A stretch of 64,000 nucleotides of DNA from Aquibacillus albus (GTDB lineage Bacteria; Bacillota; Bacilli; Bacillales; Amphibacillaceae). The stretch covers positions 62,001-126,000 of the forward strand of contig NZ_JAFBDR010000003.1 of NCBI RefSeq assembly GCF_016908325.1, read 5' to 3'. Position 1 is the first letter of the stretch, and every line of letters starts with the position of its first letter. A program made the translations under genes and the position numbers. This document shows positions 1 through 8,745 of this stretch, in pieces. The notes beneath the pieces are model-generated. The model was not told where the DNA came from, did no database searches, and worked only from the letters and a program-made list of their open reading frames with translations.

Positions 1-231
1 TGTTACTCCTGGGTTGTTGCTTTCAAATTCTTCAATGATTCCGTTTACAATTTCATTGTGCTGCTTAGAGCTTCCTTCAGGCCATAAGTGCATGAATTCA
101 ATCGTTTTTGTTTCTCCATCTGAACCGCTTTCATCTCCAGCCCCATTAGCTTGACCTCCACCACATCCAGCTAGAACTAGCATCACAATCGTGGATAAAA
201 TCAATCCGTAAGCAAACGCTTTCTTTTTCAT
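1..231 (-). CDS. Sugar ABC transporter substrate-binding lipoprotein, N-terminal part (runs off the window)
   Basis: The first 77 codons are visible; the 3' end lies beyond the left edge. A short basic n-region (MKKK), a hydrophobic stretch and the lipobox LAGC give a type II signal peptide, so the mature protein should be a membrane-anchored lipoprotein. A Gly/Asp/Ser-rich linker follows, then a start such as TIEFMHLWPEG that is typical of family 1 sugar-binding proteins. A strong AAAGGGGG ribosome binding site precedes the ATG. It lies directly downstream of a YesMN-like pair on the same strand, which probably controls it. The sugar bound cannot be told from this part. Confidence 0.85.
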   Translation of the reverse strand, partial: MKKKAFAYGLILSTIVMLVLAGCGGGQANGAGDESGSDGETKTIEFMHLWPEGSSKQHNEIVNGIIEEFESNNPGVT

Positions 232-467
232 GTTTATTTTCCCCCTTTAGTATTTTGCATTCCAATGTTTGTTTACATATTAAATTCTATCATTGGGAGT
301 CCATTACTGTAAGGTAACGATGATTGGAGAAAATACTACTATTTTTAGATATAGCTCCTATTTTGATTAAGATTGTCATTCTCTAAAGACAACTGCATGC
401 CACCCGCATCGTGCGGACCAAAAAAACAAGGGACCTGTCCACCACTCGCGGACAAATGTCCACAGGT

Positions 468-480
468 GGGGTCAGACCCC
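468..480. repeat. Short palindrome GGGGTC-A-GACCCC abutting a gene end
   Basis: A 6-bp-arm palindrome touches the stop codon of the response regulator. The same motif (GGGTCTGACCC) is found at 42590-42600 beside the end of the aldehyde dehydrogenase gene. The stretch 423-467 before it also carries GGACCTGTCC and GGACAAATGTCC repeats. Interval 232-480 otherwise holds only the leader of the lipoprotein gene. Confidence 0.5.
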
Positions 481-1257
481 TTAGTCTTTGTTTTCCCGGC
501 GATATTTACTTGGAGTTATGTCTTCATATTCTTTAAATAATTTAATGAAATATTTTGATGTGTGATAGCCAACTTTTTCTGCTATTTCTATGATTGTTAA
601 ATTGGTAGTAATTAATAATTTTTTTGCATGTTGGATCCTAGTTCTTTTCAAATACTCACTGAAAGTCATGTTCATTTCCTCTTTAAACAAAACACTAAAA
701 TAACTAGGATTCAAATGAACATGATCAGCCACATCCTTTAAACCGATATCTTGGTGATAATTGTTGTCTACAAATTTTAACGCTTCCATAACTGATTTAT
801 TGACATTCTCTTCATTTCCACTAATTTCAATTAACTTTTTATCCATTACTTTTTCTATCATTCCAATACGCTCTCGTTTTTCGTTAACTTCCAGCGCATT
901 TTCAACTGCTTCAATTAGTTTGGTTTTACTTAATGGCTTTAACAAATAATTAATAGCGCCGAACCGAAGTGCCTGCTGTGCATAATCAAATTCAGAATAA
1001 GCAGAAATAACAATGACTACCGGGTTTTTCAGCTGTTCCTTCATTTTCTGAAGCAACTGCAAGCCAGTTATTTTGGGCATACGAATATCTGTGATTAAAA
1101 GACTGATTGGTTGATGTTCTATGATTTCAATTGCCTCTTCTCCGTCTGATGCACCTAAAATCTCATAATCCTCATTTGCCCATTTAGTTAATGTTTTAGT
1201 TAAACCTTTTCTAGTTCTTTCTTCATCATCGACAATTAAGATAGTTCGTTTATGCAT
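481..1257 (-). CDS. YesN-like response regulator, AraC-type DNA-binding
   Basis: This 258-residue protein has an N-terminal receiver domain (IVDDE acidic pocket at 8-12, phospho-acceptor Asp57 in LLITDIRMP, switch Lys in LLKPL) and a C-terminal AraC/XylS double helix-turn-helix (about 155-255). It is short for the YesN family, with little linker between domains. Its start overlaps the end of the sensor kinase gene by 8 bp, so the two are co-translated. The kinase, regulator and sugar-binding lipoprotein gene lie in a row on the minus strand, which points to control of a sugar importer. The inducer is unknown. Confidence 0.93.
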   Translation of the reverse strand: MHKRTILIVDDEERTRKGLTKTLTKWANEDYEILGASDGEEAIEIIEHQPISLLITDIRMPKITGLQLLQKMKEQLKNPVVIVISAYSEFDYAQQALRFGAINYLLKPLSKTKLIEAVENALEVNEKRERIGMIEKVMDKKLIEISGNEENVNKSVMEALKFVDNNYHQDIGLKDVADHVHLNPSYFSVLFKEEMNMTFSEYLKRTRIQHAKKLLITTNLTIIEIAEKVGYHTSKYFIKLFKEYEDITPSKYRRENKD

Positions 1258-2998
1258 TGTTTTCTCCCCCGTTCAATGGAATTTCAAAGAAAACACTCGT
1301 ACCCTTACCTTCAGTACTTTCTATTTTCAGCCCGCTTAATCGATCATTTCTATAATAAAGATCAAGACGCTTTTGTACATTTGAAAGTGCAATTCCGTTT
1401 CCTTTACGAGAAGGAACATCCGAAAGCTTGATGGATTGATAGATATTTTCAATCGTTTCTTGAGCTATTCCCGGACCATCGTCTGCTACTTTTATTAATA
1501 ATCTGTTCTGTTTTTCTATTTGTTCAACAGAAACCATTATCTCCGTATTCCCCACTTTGTTCTCGGCTCCATGTAAAATTGCATTCTCTACGAGGGGCTG
1601 AATTAATAGTTTTGGTATTTTCACATAATCAAAAGCGGAAGGGACATTAGCGTTCCATTTTAGACGTTCTCCAAAACGGAATTTCATAATTTGAACATAG
1701 CGTTCGATGTGTTCCATCTCTTGTTTAATCGTTACCCACTCTGCCTGGTTGTTTTTCGTAATCGTATATCGGAATAAGTCGGACATTGCCAATACGAGGT
1801 CAGCAAGCTCTTCCTCATCACTTTCCTCCAAAGACCAATAAAGGGCATCCAGTGTGTTAAATAAAAAATGCGGGTTAATTTGCGCTTGTAATGCTTTTAA
1901 TTCTGTTTTACTTCTTATTAATTCCTTTTCATATACCATCTGAATTAAATGATTCGTTTCCTTTACTAACAGGTTATAGGTTTGATTTAATTCATTGATT
2001 TCATTGGTGGAAGATACCTCTGGGTTCATATGTAAAGTTCCACTCCCAGCTTGTCTCATTGTTTCCGTTAATTTAGAAATTGGCCGGGTAATAATTGTCG
2101 ATAAAAAGAAAGAACAAACAAAGAAAATGACAAATCCTACTAACCCAGAGATAACAATACCCGTTCTAAGTACCGAAATCCCTTCAGTCAATGCATCAAC
2201 AGGTGTTAAGATAATTACCGTCCAACCAGTCATGTCTGAGGTTTGCTTTGTAAACATATATTTGTGATTATTCAAATCAATCGTTTGTTGCTTATTTTTA
2301 ACGATGTGCTCAAGTTCTCCATCGAAATTGGTTGCGATTAGCTCTGAATTTTGATCAACCAAAATAGTATATTCATGCAACGCATCATTTTGCTCATGTT
2401 GTTTTAACCGGAAATAGTTTTTATTTACACGAACAACTAGATAACCTCCTCCTGTAAAAGCACGATCCATTATACTTACTTGCCTAATGGCTAAAAATAA
2501 ATTACGATCTTCTGGATCTTGTCCAATCCACACTAGGCCTCCCTTCGCTTGATCTGCTGCTTCTATCCATTGTTCATCAACACGGTTGGAAAGAACTTCT
2601 CCATCTAATGGATAAATTCTTTGATACCCTTTCGTATATAATTCAGAAGAGTTTATCCCATCAACGGTTACTTGGTACTTATTTGCTATTTGCATAAGCA
2701 TTTGTCTCTGCATAAAGGTTGGCGGATGACCTCCTAGATTATTCGACAAAACTCGTTGTACCTCATCATCTGTGACTACTTGCTTGGTGTTCATATTTAA
2801 TTTGTCATACAAGGTATCCATACGTCCATTTGTTTCTATTGCTACTTGTTGTAATTGTTCTTTTGCATTCGATTCTAGTAGCATGGATACTCGGTTAAAT
2901 GTCATAGCTCCTACAATTAATAAGACAATAATCATGACAAATAAAAAGACAAATAATATTTGATTTCGCAACGTATTCCACTTTTTTAATATTTGCAT
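1250..2998 (-). CDS. YesM-like sensor histidine kinase
   Basis: This is a membrane sensor kinase of about 582 residues. It has one transmembrane segment near the N-terminus and a second near residues 280-300, enclosing a dCache-like extracellular domain. A HAMP linker, a His_kinase domain with the phospho-acceptor in INPHFLFNTLD (near residue 380) and a C-terminal HATPase domain (N box LVENAILHG, G box DDGPGI) follow. The ATG at 2998 was preferred; a TTG at 3013 would add five residues but abuts the AAAGG motif. It pairs with the overlapping AraC-type regulator. Ligand probably an oligosaccharide or a binding-protein complex (inference). Confidence 0.92.
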   Translation of the reverse strand: MQILKKWNTLRNQILFVFLFVMIIVLLIVGAMTFNRVSMLLESNAKEQLQQVAIETNGRMDTLYDKLNMNTKQVVTDDEVQRVLSNNLGGHPPTFMQRQMLMQIANKYQVTVDGINSSELYTKGYQRIYPLDGEVLSNRVDEQWIEAADQAKGGLVWIGQDPEDRNLFLAIRQVSIMDRAFTGGGYLVVRVNKNYFRLKQHEQNDALHEYTILVDQNSELIATNFDGELEHIVKNKQQTIDLNNHKYMFTKQTSDMTGWTVIILTPVDALTEGISVLRTGIVISGLVGFVIFFVCSFFLSTIITRPISKLTETMRQAGSGTLHMNPEVSSTNEINELNQTYNLLVKETNHLIQMVYEKELIRSKTELKALQAQINPHFLFNTLDALYWSLEESDEEELADLVLAMSDLFRYTITKNNQAEWVTIKQEMEHIERYVQIMKFRFGERLKWNANVPSAFDYVKIPKLLIQPLVENAILHGAENKVGNTEIMVSVEQIEKQNRLLIKVADDGPGIAQETIENIYQSIKLSDVPSRKGNGIALSNVQKRLDLYYRNDRLSGLKIESTEGKGTSVFFEIPLNGGENNA

Positions 2999-3063
2999 CA
3001 ATGGCTTAACCAACCTTTCTGATGATTGTTCATTCTTGTTGATGAAACAGTTGTTTAAAAAAA

Positions 3064-3095
3064 CTGTCTTGGAGGAGTTTCAAGACAGCTTTTTT
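3064..3095 (-). terminator. Intrinsic terminator downstream of the GH52 gene
   Basis: An inverted repeat CTGTCTTG...CAAGACAG is flanked by an A-run on one side and a T-run on the other, so it could act in both directions. On the minus strand it closes the xylA-xylB-GH52 unit and separates it from the sensor kinase gene. A second inverted repeat (TCCGTAAT...ATTACGGA, about 3133-3162) without a T-run lies just upstream. Confidence 0.8.
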
Positions 3096-3186
3096 AAATA
3101 ACTATATATCGTAAGCACCATGGATGTATTAGCCTCCGTAATCCTAAATACGAGAATTACGGAAGCTCAATCTAGTACACGTTAAA

Positions 3187-5307
3187 TTAAGATTTTCCTT
3201 CTTCCAACCACAAAATACTAGTTACCCCACGTGGATAATATTTACTACCGATAATTTCACCAGAGAGGATTTGGTCACTCCAACTCCAAACCGATAATGT
3301 TGGGTGTGTAAGCCATTCAACATGAGCTTCATCAGCTTTCTTTCCTTTTTCATCCCAAGTCCAACCTAGGATTTCACGAGCAATAAATTGACTCAAATAA
3401 ATTTTACTTAACCAAGAGTTATTACTCGTTGAAGAAATTTTCCATCCGCCATCCTCAAATAGGCAGACACCATCAGTTAGAACAGTCTCAAAGTGTTTGG
3501 ATAATACTTGAATGTATTCACCAAAACGCCCCTCAGGATCAAGCGCTTCCTTGTTGTTCGTATAATAAGGGAAAATTAAGCCTTCGATAGCTGGTATAAT
3601 TCTAGAATCATTACCTTCCCCAATAACAGCTGGAACATAGCCTCCAGGTGTAACATTACTAACAATCGTGTCCGCACATTTTTCTGCTTGTTCACCTGCT
3701 ACACTAGCTAAATCTTCCTTACCATTATCAAAGAAGATTTTTTCTAACGAAACATAAGAAGCCCATGACTTACCAGCTAAATAAATATTATTCCTAGCTT
3801 GGCCAAGTGAGACATCTAAGCTGTCATACGTAGTTATTTCAGCTCCACCCATAACTCTAGATGAATCAAGACCCATGATACCATTTCGTTTTTCTGGATC
3901 TGGATGATCACGGTTCAACATGCTGTCCAAACACTTTTCGAAAATCTCAAAATTAGACGATAGCCATTGCTTATCTCCTGTTTGCTCCACATAAACAGAA
4001 GCCGTTAACACCCAATTCACTAATTGCTCATGTGTCATGTGGGAAAAGCATCCATCGATTCCGTACAACTCATAAGAGGAATAGCGGGGACGGGAAATTG
4101 TATTGGCAACTCCCATGTCATGCGTAAAACTTAGTCCACCAGGATATTCTTCCTCATCATTTGGAAAACGAACCCGGTCCTCATAACTAAAGCGTTGCAC
4201 AAACATATCCAGTTCATTTTTGACAGTCCATGGATTCATTTTCAGTTCGAAAAAGAGCTGGTCAACCGTTAAATCAAACGTGTTCATCATCCGGTACTCG
4301 CCTTCATTAACAACCCAGAATGGTTCTCCGTCATTATCTAACAACTGAGTTGAACCATAGTAGCTACGAATCGAATGAGCCATCATGAATTTCTGATCTT
4401 CTGTTAAATGATTAGCGTCTGCTACCATCTTATTTGCTTGTTTTGCACGTGAAGCTAATTCATCAAAGTTAGCTAACGTATAAGTAGCTACATCCTCAAT
4501 ATTTGAGAAATAACGCGTATAATAGTAGGATGTATCTAATCCTGCTGTAACCAAGCCATCTCGATAAAAACTAATTGCAAACTGATATGTCCGACGTTCA
4601 CCTGCAGGCACATCCATAATCAAAGCACCAAGTGGACCTAAACCAAATGTCCAGTTCTCTTCTTGTGGTGTTGTTAAAATATTTTCCAAACTAAAATGTA
4701 GCGCTGATTTCACATCAGGATCCTTTGAAGTAATTGCGGTTAATCGACCTTGACCCACACCAGCAACATTTTCAAGTGTATCGTCTAAACGACGCATGGA
4801 ACTATAAACATCACTGCCTTCATAACCAAAAAAAGCTCTACGTGTTCTCTTACCTTTTGTATTATCGACCGTTAATTCTGCTAAAACAGATGGTACAATT
4901 GTCAGCTTCATTTCCTCATCAGAAGCAGTTCCAGGCTCTGGCACTTCTGAAGCCTGTGAATGAATCGTAAATTCGATATCTCCTGCCTTCCATGTATCCG
5001 TGCCCAACTGGAAGTCACGCTTCACCTCATCCTTTGCATAAGTCAAAATGATTTTGGGCTTATCAGGTTCTGGATCAGGATTTTCTACATCGTAGCGCTT
5101 ACTTTCATCTTCCCCAGTATCAAAAAACGGAAGCGCTTCATATAACCCTTCTTTTTCATTAGATTCTACACCAATATAAACATTTTTCTTTGGTGAACGA
5201 CCCAACTCCAAATCAAGACCCCCACCACTACCTGGAAAGCCTAATGTAAAACTTGAAAAAGCCCCAATTGGTGAATGGTGTGCATTAAAAAAAATATTTT
5301 TCGGCAT
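3187..5307 (-). CDS. GH52 beta-xylosidase, intracellular
   Basis: This 706-residue protein matches the family 52 beta-xylosidases of Geobacillus along its whole length, starting with FFNAHHSPIGAF. It removes xylose from xylo-oligosaccharides. The catalytic residues known in the G. stearothermophilus enzyme fall at identical positions: nucleophile Glu335 in VVNEGEYRMMN and acid/base Asp495 in TTYDSLDVS. There is no signal peptide, so it works on imported sugars. An AAAGGGGG ribosome binding site precedes the ATG. It follows xylB by 170 bp on the same strand and is followed by a terminator, so it is likely the last gene of a xylA-xylB-GH52 operon. Confidence 0.96.
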   Translation of the reverse strand: MPKNIFFNAHHSPIGAFSSFTLGFPGSGGGLDLELGRSPKKNVYIGVESNEKEGLYEALPFFDTGEDESKRYDVENPDPEPDKPKIILTYAKDEVKRDFQLGTDTWKAGDIEFTIHSQASEVPEPGTASDEEMKLTIVPSVLAELTVDNTKGKRTRRAFFGYEGSDVYSSMRRLDDTLENVAGVGQGRLTAITSKDPDVKSALHFSLENILTTPQEENWTFGLGPLGALIMDVPAGERRTYQFAISFYRDGLVTAGLDTSYYYTRYFSNIEDVATYTLANFDELASRAKQANKMVADANHLTEDQKFMMAHSIRSYYGSTQLLDNDGEPFWVVNEGEYRMMNTFDLTVDQLFFELKMNPWTVKNELDMFVQRFSYEDRVRFPNDEEEYPGGLSFTHDMGVANTISRPRYSSYELYGIDGCFSHMTHEQLVNWVLTASVYVEQTGDKQWLSSNFEIFEKCLDSMLNRDHPDPEKRNGIMGLDSSRVMGGAEITTYDSLDVSLGQARNNIYLAGKSWASYVSLEKIFFDNGKEDLASVAGEQAEKCADTIVSNVTPGGYVPAVIGEGNDSRIIPAIEGLIFPYYTNNKEALDPEGRFGEYIQVLSKHFETVLTDGVCLFEDGGWKISSTSNNSWLSKIYLSQFIAREILGWTWDEKGKKADEAHVEWLTHPTLSVWSWSDQILSGEIIGSKYYPRGVTSILWLEEGKS

Positions 5308-5396
5308 CTACATATCCCCCTTTGTTCATCCTCTAAACAAACTGAATAGAAACAACTGATATAGTACCAACGAATCGATTTCTATAAACAGGAAAG

Positions 5397-5447
5397 ATGG
5401 ATATGAGATGTACTCCGAAAGTAAGTTTTCGAAACATCTATATCCAT
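5397..5447 (-). other. Long stem-loop between xylB and the GH52 gene
   Basis: An imperfect inverted repeat of about 14 bp (ATGGATATGAGATGT pairing with ACATCTATATCCAT) has a smaller CGAAA...TTTCG hairpin inside the loop. The minus-strand 3' flank has only a weak T-run, so it may be a partial terminator or an mRNA processing/stability element that sets GH52 expression apart from xylAB. Confidence 0.5.
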
Positions 5448-5477
5448 TTTCCATTTACTTATTCTGCAGTTCTTACA

Positions 5478-6977
5478 TTAGCTACGATAGTTCATAAGAT
5501 CACTATTTATTTCACTTGTATCTCGATAAACTTTCTTATAGCTTTCGAATAACTGCTTATATTTTTCAACGTTTTCCTTAATTGGTTCATACACTTCTGC
5601 TTCTTCTAAAAATTCATTGGCACAATCCTGAAGTGAATCGAACCAACCAGAGCCAAAGGCCGCAAGCATTGCAGCGCCCATGCCTGGTCCTTGCTCACTT
5701 GCAAGTTTTACAATATTAGCATCAAAAATATCTGCTTGAATTTGTAACCATTCTTTGTTTTTTGCTCCGCCACCAATGGAATAAATCGTATCAATTTGTT
5801 TGTCATTCTTTCTAAGAATATCAATGGATTCATTTAGTGAAAACGTAATCCCTTCTAAAACCGCTCTCACAAAATGTTTTCTACGATGGGAACTATCCAT
5901 TCCAATAAAGCTTGCTCGAATCGTTGCATCGGCGTGTGGTGTTCTTTCACCGACTAAGTATGGAGTGAATAATAATCCATTCGATCCTACAGGTACGGTG
6001 CTAACTTCGCTTAACAACGTATCAAAATCCTCTTTTTCAGCGAACACATCTTTAAACCATGTTAAGCTATGTCCTGCAGATAAAGTTACTCCCATTGTGT
6101 AATAAGCATCTGGAGCCCCATGATTAAAATAATGAACCTTTCCTTCATAGTCTTTATCACCAGTTTCTTCATAGGAGAGAACTACCCCTGAAGTACCTAT
6201 ACTACAAAATGTTTTACCTGGTGACAAAATACCTGACCCTACTGCACCGCATGCATTATCTGCACCACCGGCAAATACCATTGTTGTTGGTGCTAAACCT
6301 GTTTCCTGAACAATATCTGGTAAAAGTGAACCGACATCGTCATAAGAATTTACGAGGTCAGGACAAATCGAAATATCTAAATCAAGCAGATCACAAATTT
6401 CTTTACTCCATTGTTTTGCGCTAACATCTAGCAAACTAGTTCCAGCCGCATCGGAATAATCCATGTGCAATTGGCCAGTTAATCGATAGCGTAAATAGTC
6501 TTTGGGAAGTAAGAAGAGTCGAGCTTGATTGAAAACTTCTGGCTCATTTTCCTTCACCCACAAGATTTTCGGCAAAGTAAACCCTTCTAAAGCCATATTT
6601 TTCGTAATATCAATGAAACGTTCTCTACCAACTTTTTCATAAATCTCTTTACACTGTGGTGTTGTTCGTGTGTCATTCCACAAAATGGCATTTCGTAACA
6701 CTTGGTTTTCATCATCTAATAGCACTAATCCATGCATTTGACCGGAAAAGCTAATGCCTTCAATATCTTGTGCATCGCCTTCAAACTCCTGGAGCAGTTC
6801 AGACAGCCCTGCGACTGTCTGCTCCACCCATTGTTCTGGATCTTGTTCACTATATCCGGTTTTTTCTTGAATTAGTGGATAGGACTTCGATACTTCTTGT
6901 GTTACATTTCCATTTTGGTTTACAAGTAGCAATTTAACAGCACTCGTTCCCAAATCAACCCCAATTACGTACTTCAT
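5478..6977 (-). CDS. xylB: Xylulokinase
   Basis: A 499-residue FGGY-family carbohydrate kinase that phosphorylates D-xylulose to xylulose 5-phosphate. The N-terminal phosphate-binding motif is GVDLGTSAVK, the catalytic Asp lies in LWNDTRT, the FGGY_1 region has GFTLPKILW, and the C-terminal domain carries IGGGAKNKEWLQIQADI and GPGMGAAMLA. Length and motifs fit bacterial XylB. A GAGGTGG ribosome binding site precedes the ATG. The gene starts 28 bp after xylA on the same strand, the usual xylAB arrangement, so it should be controlled by XylR and by carbon catabolite repression. Confidence 0.97.
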   Translation of the reverse strand: MKYVIGVDLGTSAVKLLLVNQNGNVTQEVSKSYPLIQEKTGYSEQDPEQWVEQTVAGLSELLQEFEGDAQDIEGISFSGQMHGLVLLDDENQVLRNAILWNDTRTTPQCKEIYEKVGRERFIDITKNMALEGFTLPKILWVKENEPEVFNQARLFLLPKDYLRYRLTGQLHMDYSDAAGTSLLDVSAKQWSKEICDLLDLDISICPDLVNSYDDVGSLLPDIVQETGLAPTTMVFAGGADNACGAVGSGILSPGKTFCSIGTSGVVLSYEETGDKDYEGKVHYFNHGAPDAYYTMGVTLSAGHSLTWFKDVFAEKEDFDTLLSEVSTVPVGSNGLLFTPYLVGERTPHADATIRASFIGMDSSHRRKHFVRAVLEGITFSLNESIDILRKNDKQIDTIYSIGGGAKNKEWLQIQADIFDANIVKLASEQGPGMGAAMLAAFGSGWFDSLQDCANEFLEEAEVYEPIKENVEKYKQLFESYKKVYRDTSEINSDLMNYRS

Positions 6978-7005
6978 CCAACCACCTCATTATAAGTTTA
7001 CTATA

Positions 7006-8331
7006 TTACTTCTCAGCAAAAGTAGTTAATAGATACTTATTAATCGTTGCTTTCACTTGCTCTAAGCGACCAGACTTGTTTTTAATTTCTGTTAAGCTTA
7101 AAGCGTGATCTTCTAGCTTATGGAAATCTGTCTTACCTTCAACAATATCCAAACCAATACCTGATTTGAAGCTGTCATAACGATCATCAATATACTTATC
7201 TAGTACTTTGTCTTCGATTAATTTATTCGCTACTTTATATCCAACAGCAAAGCTATCCATACCAGCAATATGTGCTAAGAATAAATCATCTGCTTCAAAC
7301 GAACCTCTTCTTACCTTTGCATCAAAGTTTAGACCACCTGATCCAAGTCCGCCATTTTTAATAATTTCATACATTGCTAAAGTAGTAGAGTATAAATCTG
7401 TTGGAAATTCATCCGTATCCCAGCCCAATAATGTATCACCTTGGTTAGCATCAACAGAGCCTAACATACCGTTAATTCTTGCATAGCGTAATTCATGCTC
7501 AAATGTATGTCCTGCAAGGGTAGCATGGTTTGCTTCAATATTAAGTTTAAAGTCCTTGTCTAGACCATAGCTTTGTAAGAACGCATGCGCAGTGGCAGAA
7601 TCAAAATCATATTGGTGTGTCGTTGGTTCTTTCGGTTTTGGTTCAATTAAGAACTGTGCATCAAAGCCAATTTCCTTCGCATAGTCTACTGCCATATGGA
7701 AGAACTTACCTAAGTTATCCTGTTCTAGCTTTAAGTCAGTTGTTAGTAGAGACTCGTAACCTTCACGGCCACCCCAGAATACATAGTTTTCTCCACCAAG
7801 TTCTTTCCCAATTTCTAATTGCTTCTTAACTTTGGCTGCTGCATATGCAAACACATCCGCATTACTAGATGAAGCTGCACCATGAACAAAGCGAGGATGT
7901 GTAAAATTATTCGCTGTATTCCATAGTAATTTTACATTGCTATCCTTCATGTAATCCTTAATCATAGCAACAATCGTATCTAAATTTTGATTGGATTCGC
8001 GTAATGTGCTTCCTTCAGGTGCAATATCTACGTCATGGAAACAGAAATATGGTACCCCTAATTTTTCAAAGAACTCAAATGCTGCCTCAACACGAGCTTT
8101 TGCTAAATCCATTCCTGTATATTGATGCCATGGACGAATAGCTGTACCAACACCAAAAGGGTCGATTAAGTCTTGTGTAAATGTGTGCCAGTACGCAACA
8201 CCAAAACGCAAAAACTCTTCCATTGTTTGACCATTAATTTTTTCCTCAGGGTTGTAAAACTTAAATGCAAAAGGATTGTCTGAATTTTGACCCTCATACT
8301 GAATCTTGTTAACGTTTTCAAAGTAAGCCAT
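7006..8331 (-). CDS. xylA: D-xylose isomerase
   Basis: A 441-residue class II xylose isomerase converting D-xylose to D-xylulose in the cytoplasm. The catalytic His99 lies in [13 protein letters not shown], the metal ligand Glu230 and Lys232 in [13 protein letters not shown], and the signatures WGGREGYE and [17 protein letters not shown] are present. A GGAGGT ribosome binding site precedes the ATG. A cre box lies inside codons 4-9, as known for Bacillus subtilis xylA. A partial copy of this gene's 5' end and promoter sits about 210 bp upstream. Confidence 0.98.
   Translation of the reverse strand: MAYFENVNKIQYEGQNSDNPFAFKFYNPEEKINGQTMEEFLRFGVAYWHTFTQDLIDPFGVGTAIRPWHQYTGMDLAKARVEAAFEFFEKLGVPYFCFHDVDIAPEGSTLRESNQNLDTIVAMIKDYMKDSNVKLLWNTANNFTHPRFVHGAASSSNADVFAYAAAKVKKQLEIGKELGGENYVFWGGREGYESLLTTDLKLEQDNLGKFFHMAVDYAKEIGFDAQFLIEPKPKEPTTHQYDFDSATAHAFLQSYGLDKDFKLNIEANHATLAGHTFEHELRYARINGMLGSVDANQGDTLLGWDTDEFPTDLYSTTLAMYEIIKNGGLGSGGLNFDAKVRRGSFEADDLFLAHIAGMDSFAVGYKVANKLIEDKVLDKYIDDRYDSFKSGIGLDIVEGKTDFHKLEDHALSLTEIKNKSGRLEQVKATINKYLLTTFAEK
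8307..8321 (-). promoter_or_regulatory. cre box (CcpA) inside the start of xylA
   Basis: TTGAAAACGTTAACA on the minus strand fits the cre consensus WTGNAANCGNWNNCW at every position. It lies within the first codons of xylA, the same place as the B. subtilis xyl cre, and predicts glucose repression by roadblock. Confidence 0.75.
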
Positions 8332-8394
8332 TTACTTTTACCTCCAATTTTATTTTGAATTATAATAAATAATTAGTTCACTTGCTATGAACCT

Positions 8395-8423
8395 ATTATA
8401 TCAACGGTACACAAGTTTGTCTA
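8395..8423 (-). promoter_or_regulatory. xylA sigma-A promoter (proximal)
   Basis: On the minus strand, -35 TAGACA (8423-8418) and -10 TATAAT (8400-8395) are separated by 17 bp and lie about 65 bp upstream of the xylA ATG. The -35 overlaps the proposed XylR operator. Confidence 0.65.
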
Positions 8424-8436
8424 GTGGTTAAACTAA
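8412..8436. promoter_or_regulatory. Proposed XylR operator (xylO)
   Basis: A 25-bp imperfect inverted repeat with AGTTT half-sites (TTAGTTTAAC on one arm, CAAGTTTGTC on the other) overlaps the xylA -35 box. Position and half-sites resemble Bacillus xylO operators; binding is inferred from the neighbouring xylR. Confidence 0.55.
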
Positions 8437-8517
8437 GTTTTAAAATTAAAGTAAAAATAGAACTACAAGAGAGGTTTCCTAGCATTCCAACACATTTTAT
8501 TCCATTCCAATAAAATT

Positions 8518-8655
8518 TTTGTTAACGCTTTCAAAACAAACCATTTAATTTTACCTCCATTTGACTTATAATAAAGTAAATTAATTAACTTATTATGAGT
8601 TTATTATAGCAATTATATCATCATTTGTATAAAACAAAGCTTAAGTTTTTTAAGC
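8518..8655 (-). repeat. Diverged duplicate of the xylA promoter, leader and first codons
   Basis: This stretch aligns with 8305-8440. On the minus strand it keeps a -35/-10 pair (TATACA, 17 bp, TATAAT at 8608-8603), a GGAGGT site, and an ATG opening a 15-codon frame, MVCFESVNKNFIGME, that resembles the XylA start [11 protein letters not shown] complete cre match sits inside it. The copy is now a short upstream leader frame ending about 180 bp before xylA. Confidence 0.75.
8520..8534 (-). promoter_or_regulatory. cre box in the duplicated xylA leader
   Basis: TTGAAAGCGTTAACA on the minus strand matches the cre consensus fully. It is the counterpart of the cre inside xylA, and its conservation while the surrounding codons diverged suggests it is still used. 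Confidence 0.7.
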
Positions 8656-8745
8656 AATTGGTCTTTTCTTTATATAAAAACTTTTACCCTTAACAATAAT
8701 GTATAGTGTTGAAATATATAATAACCATAAAAGGGAGTATATGAA

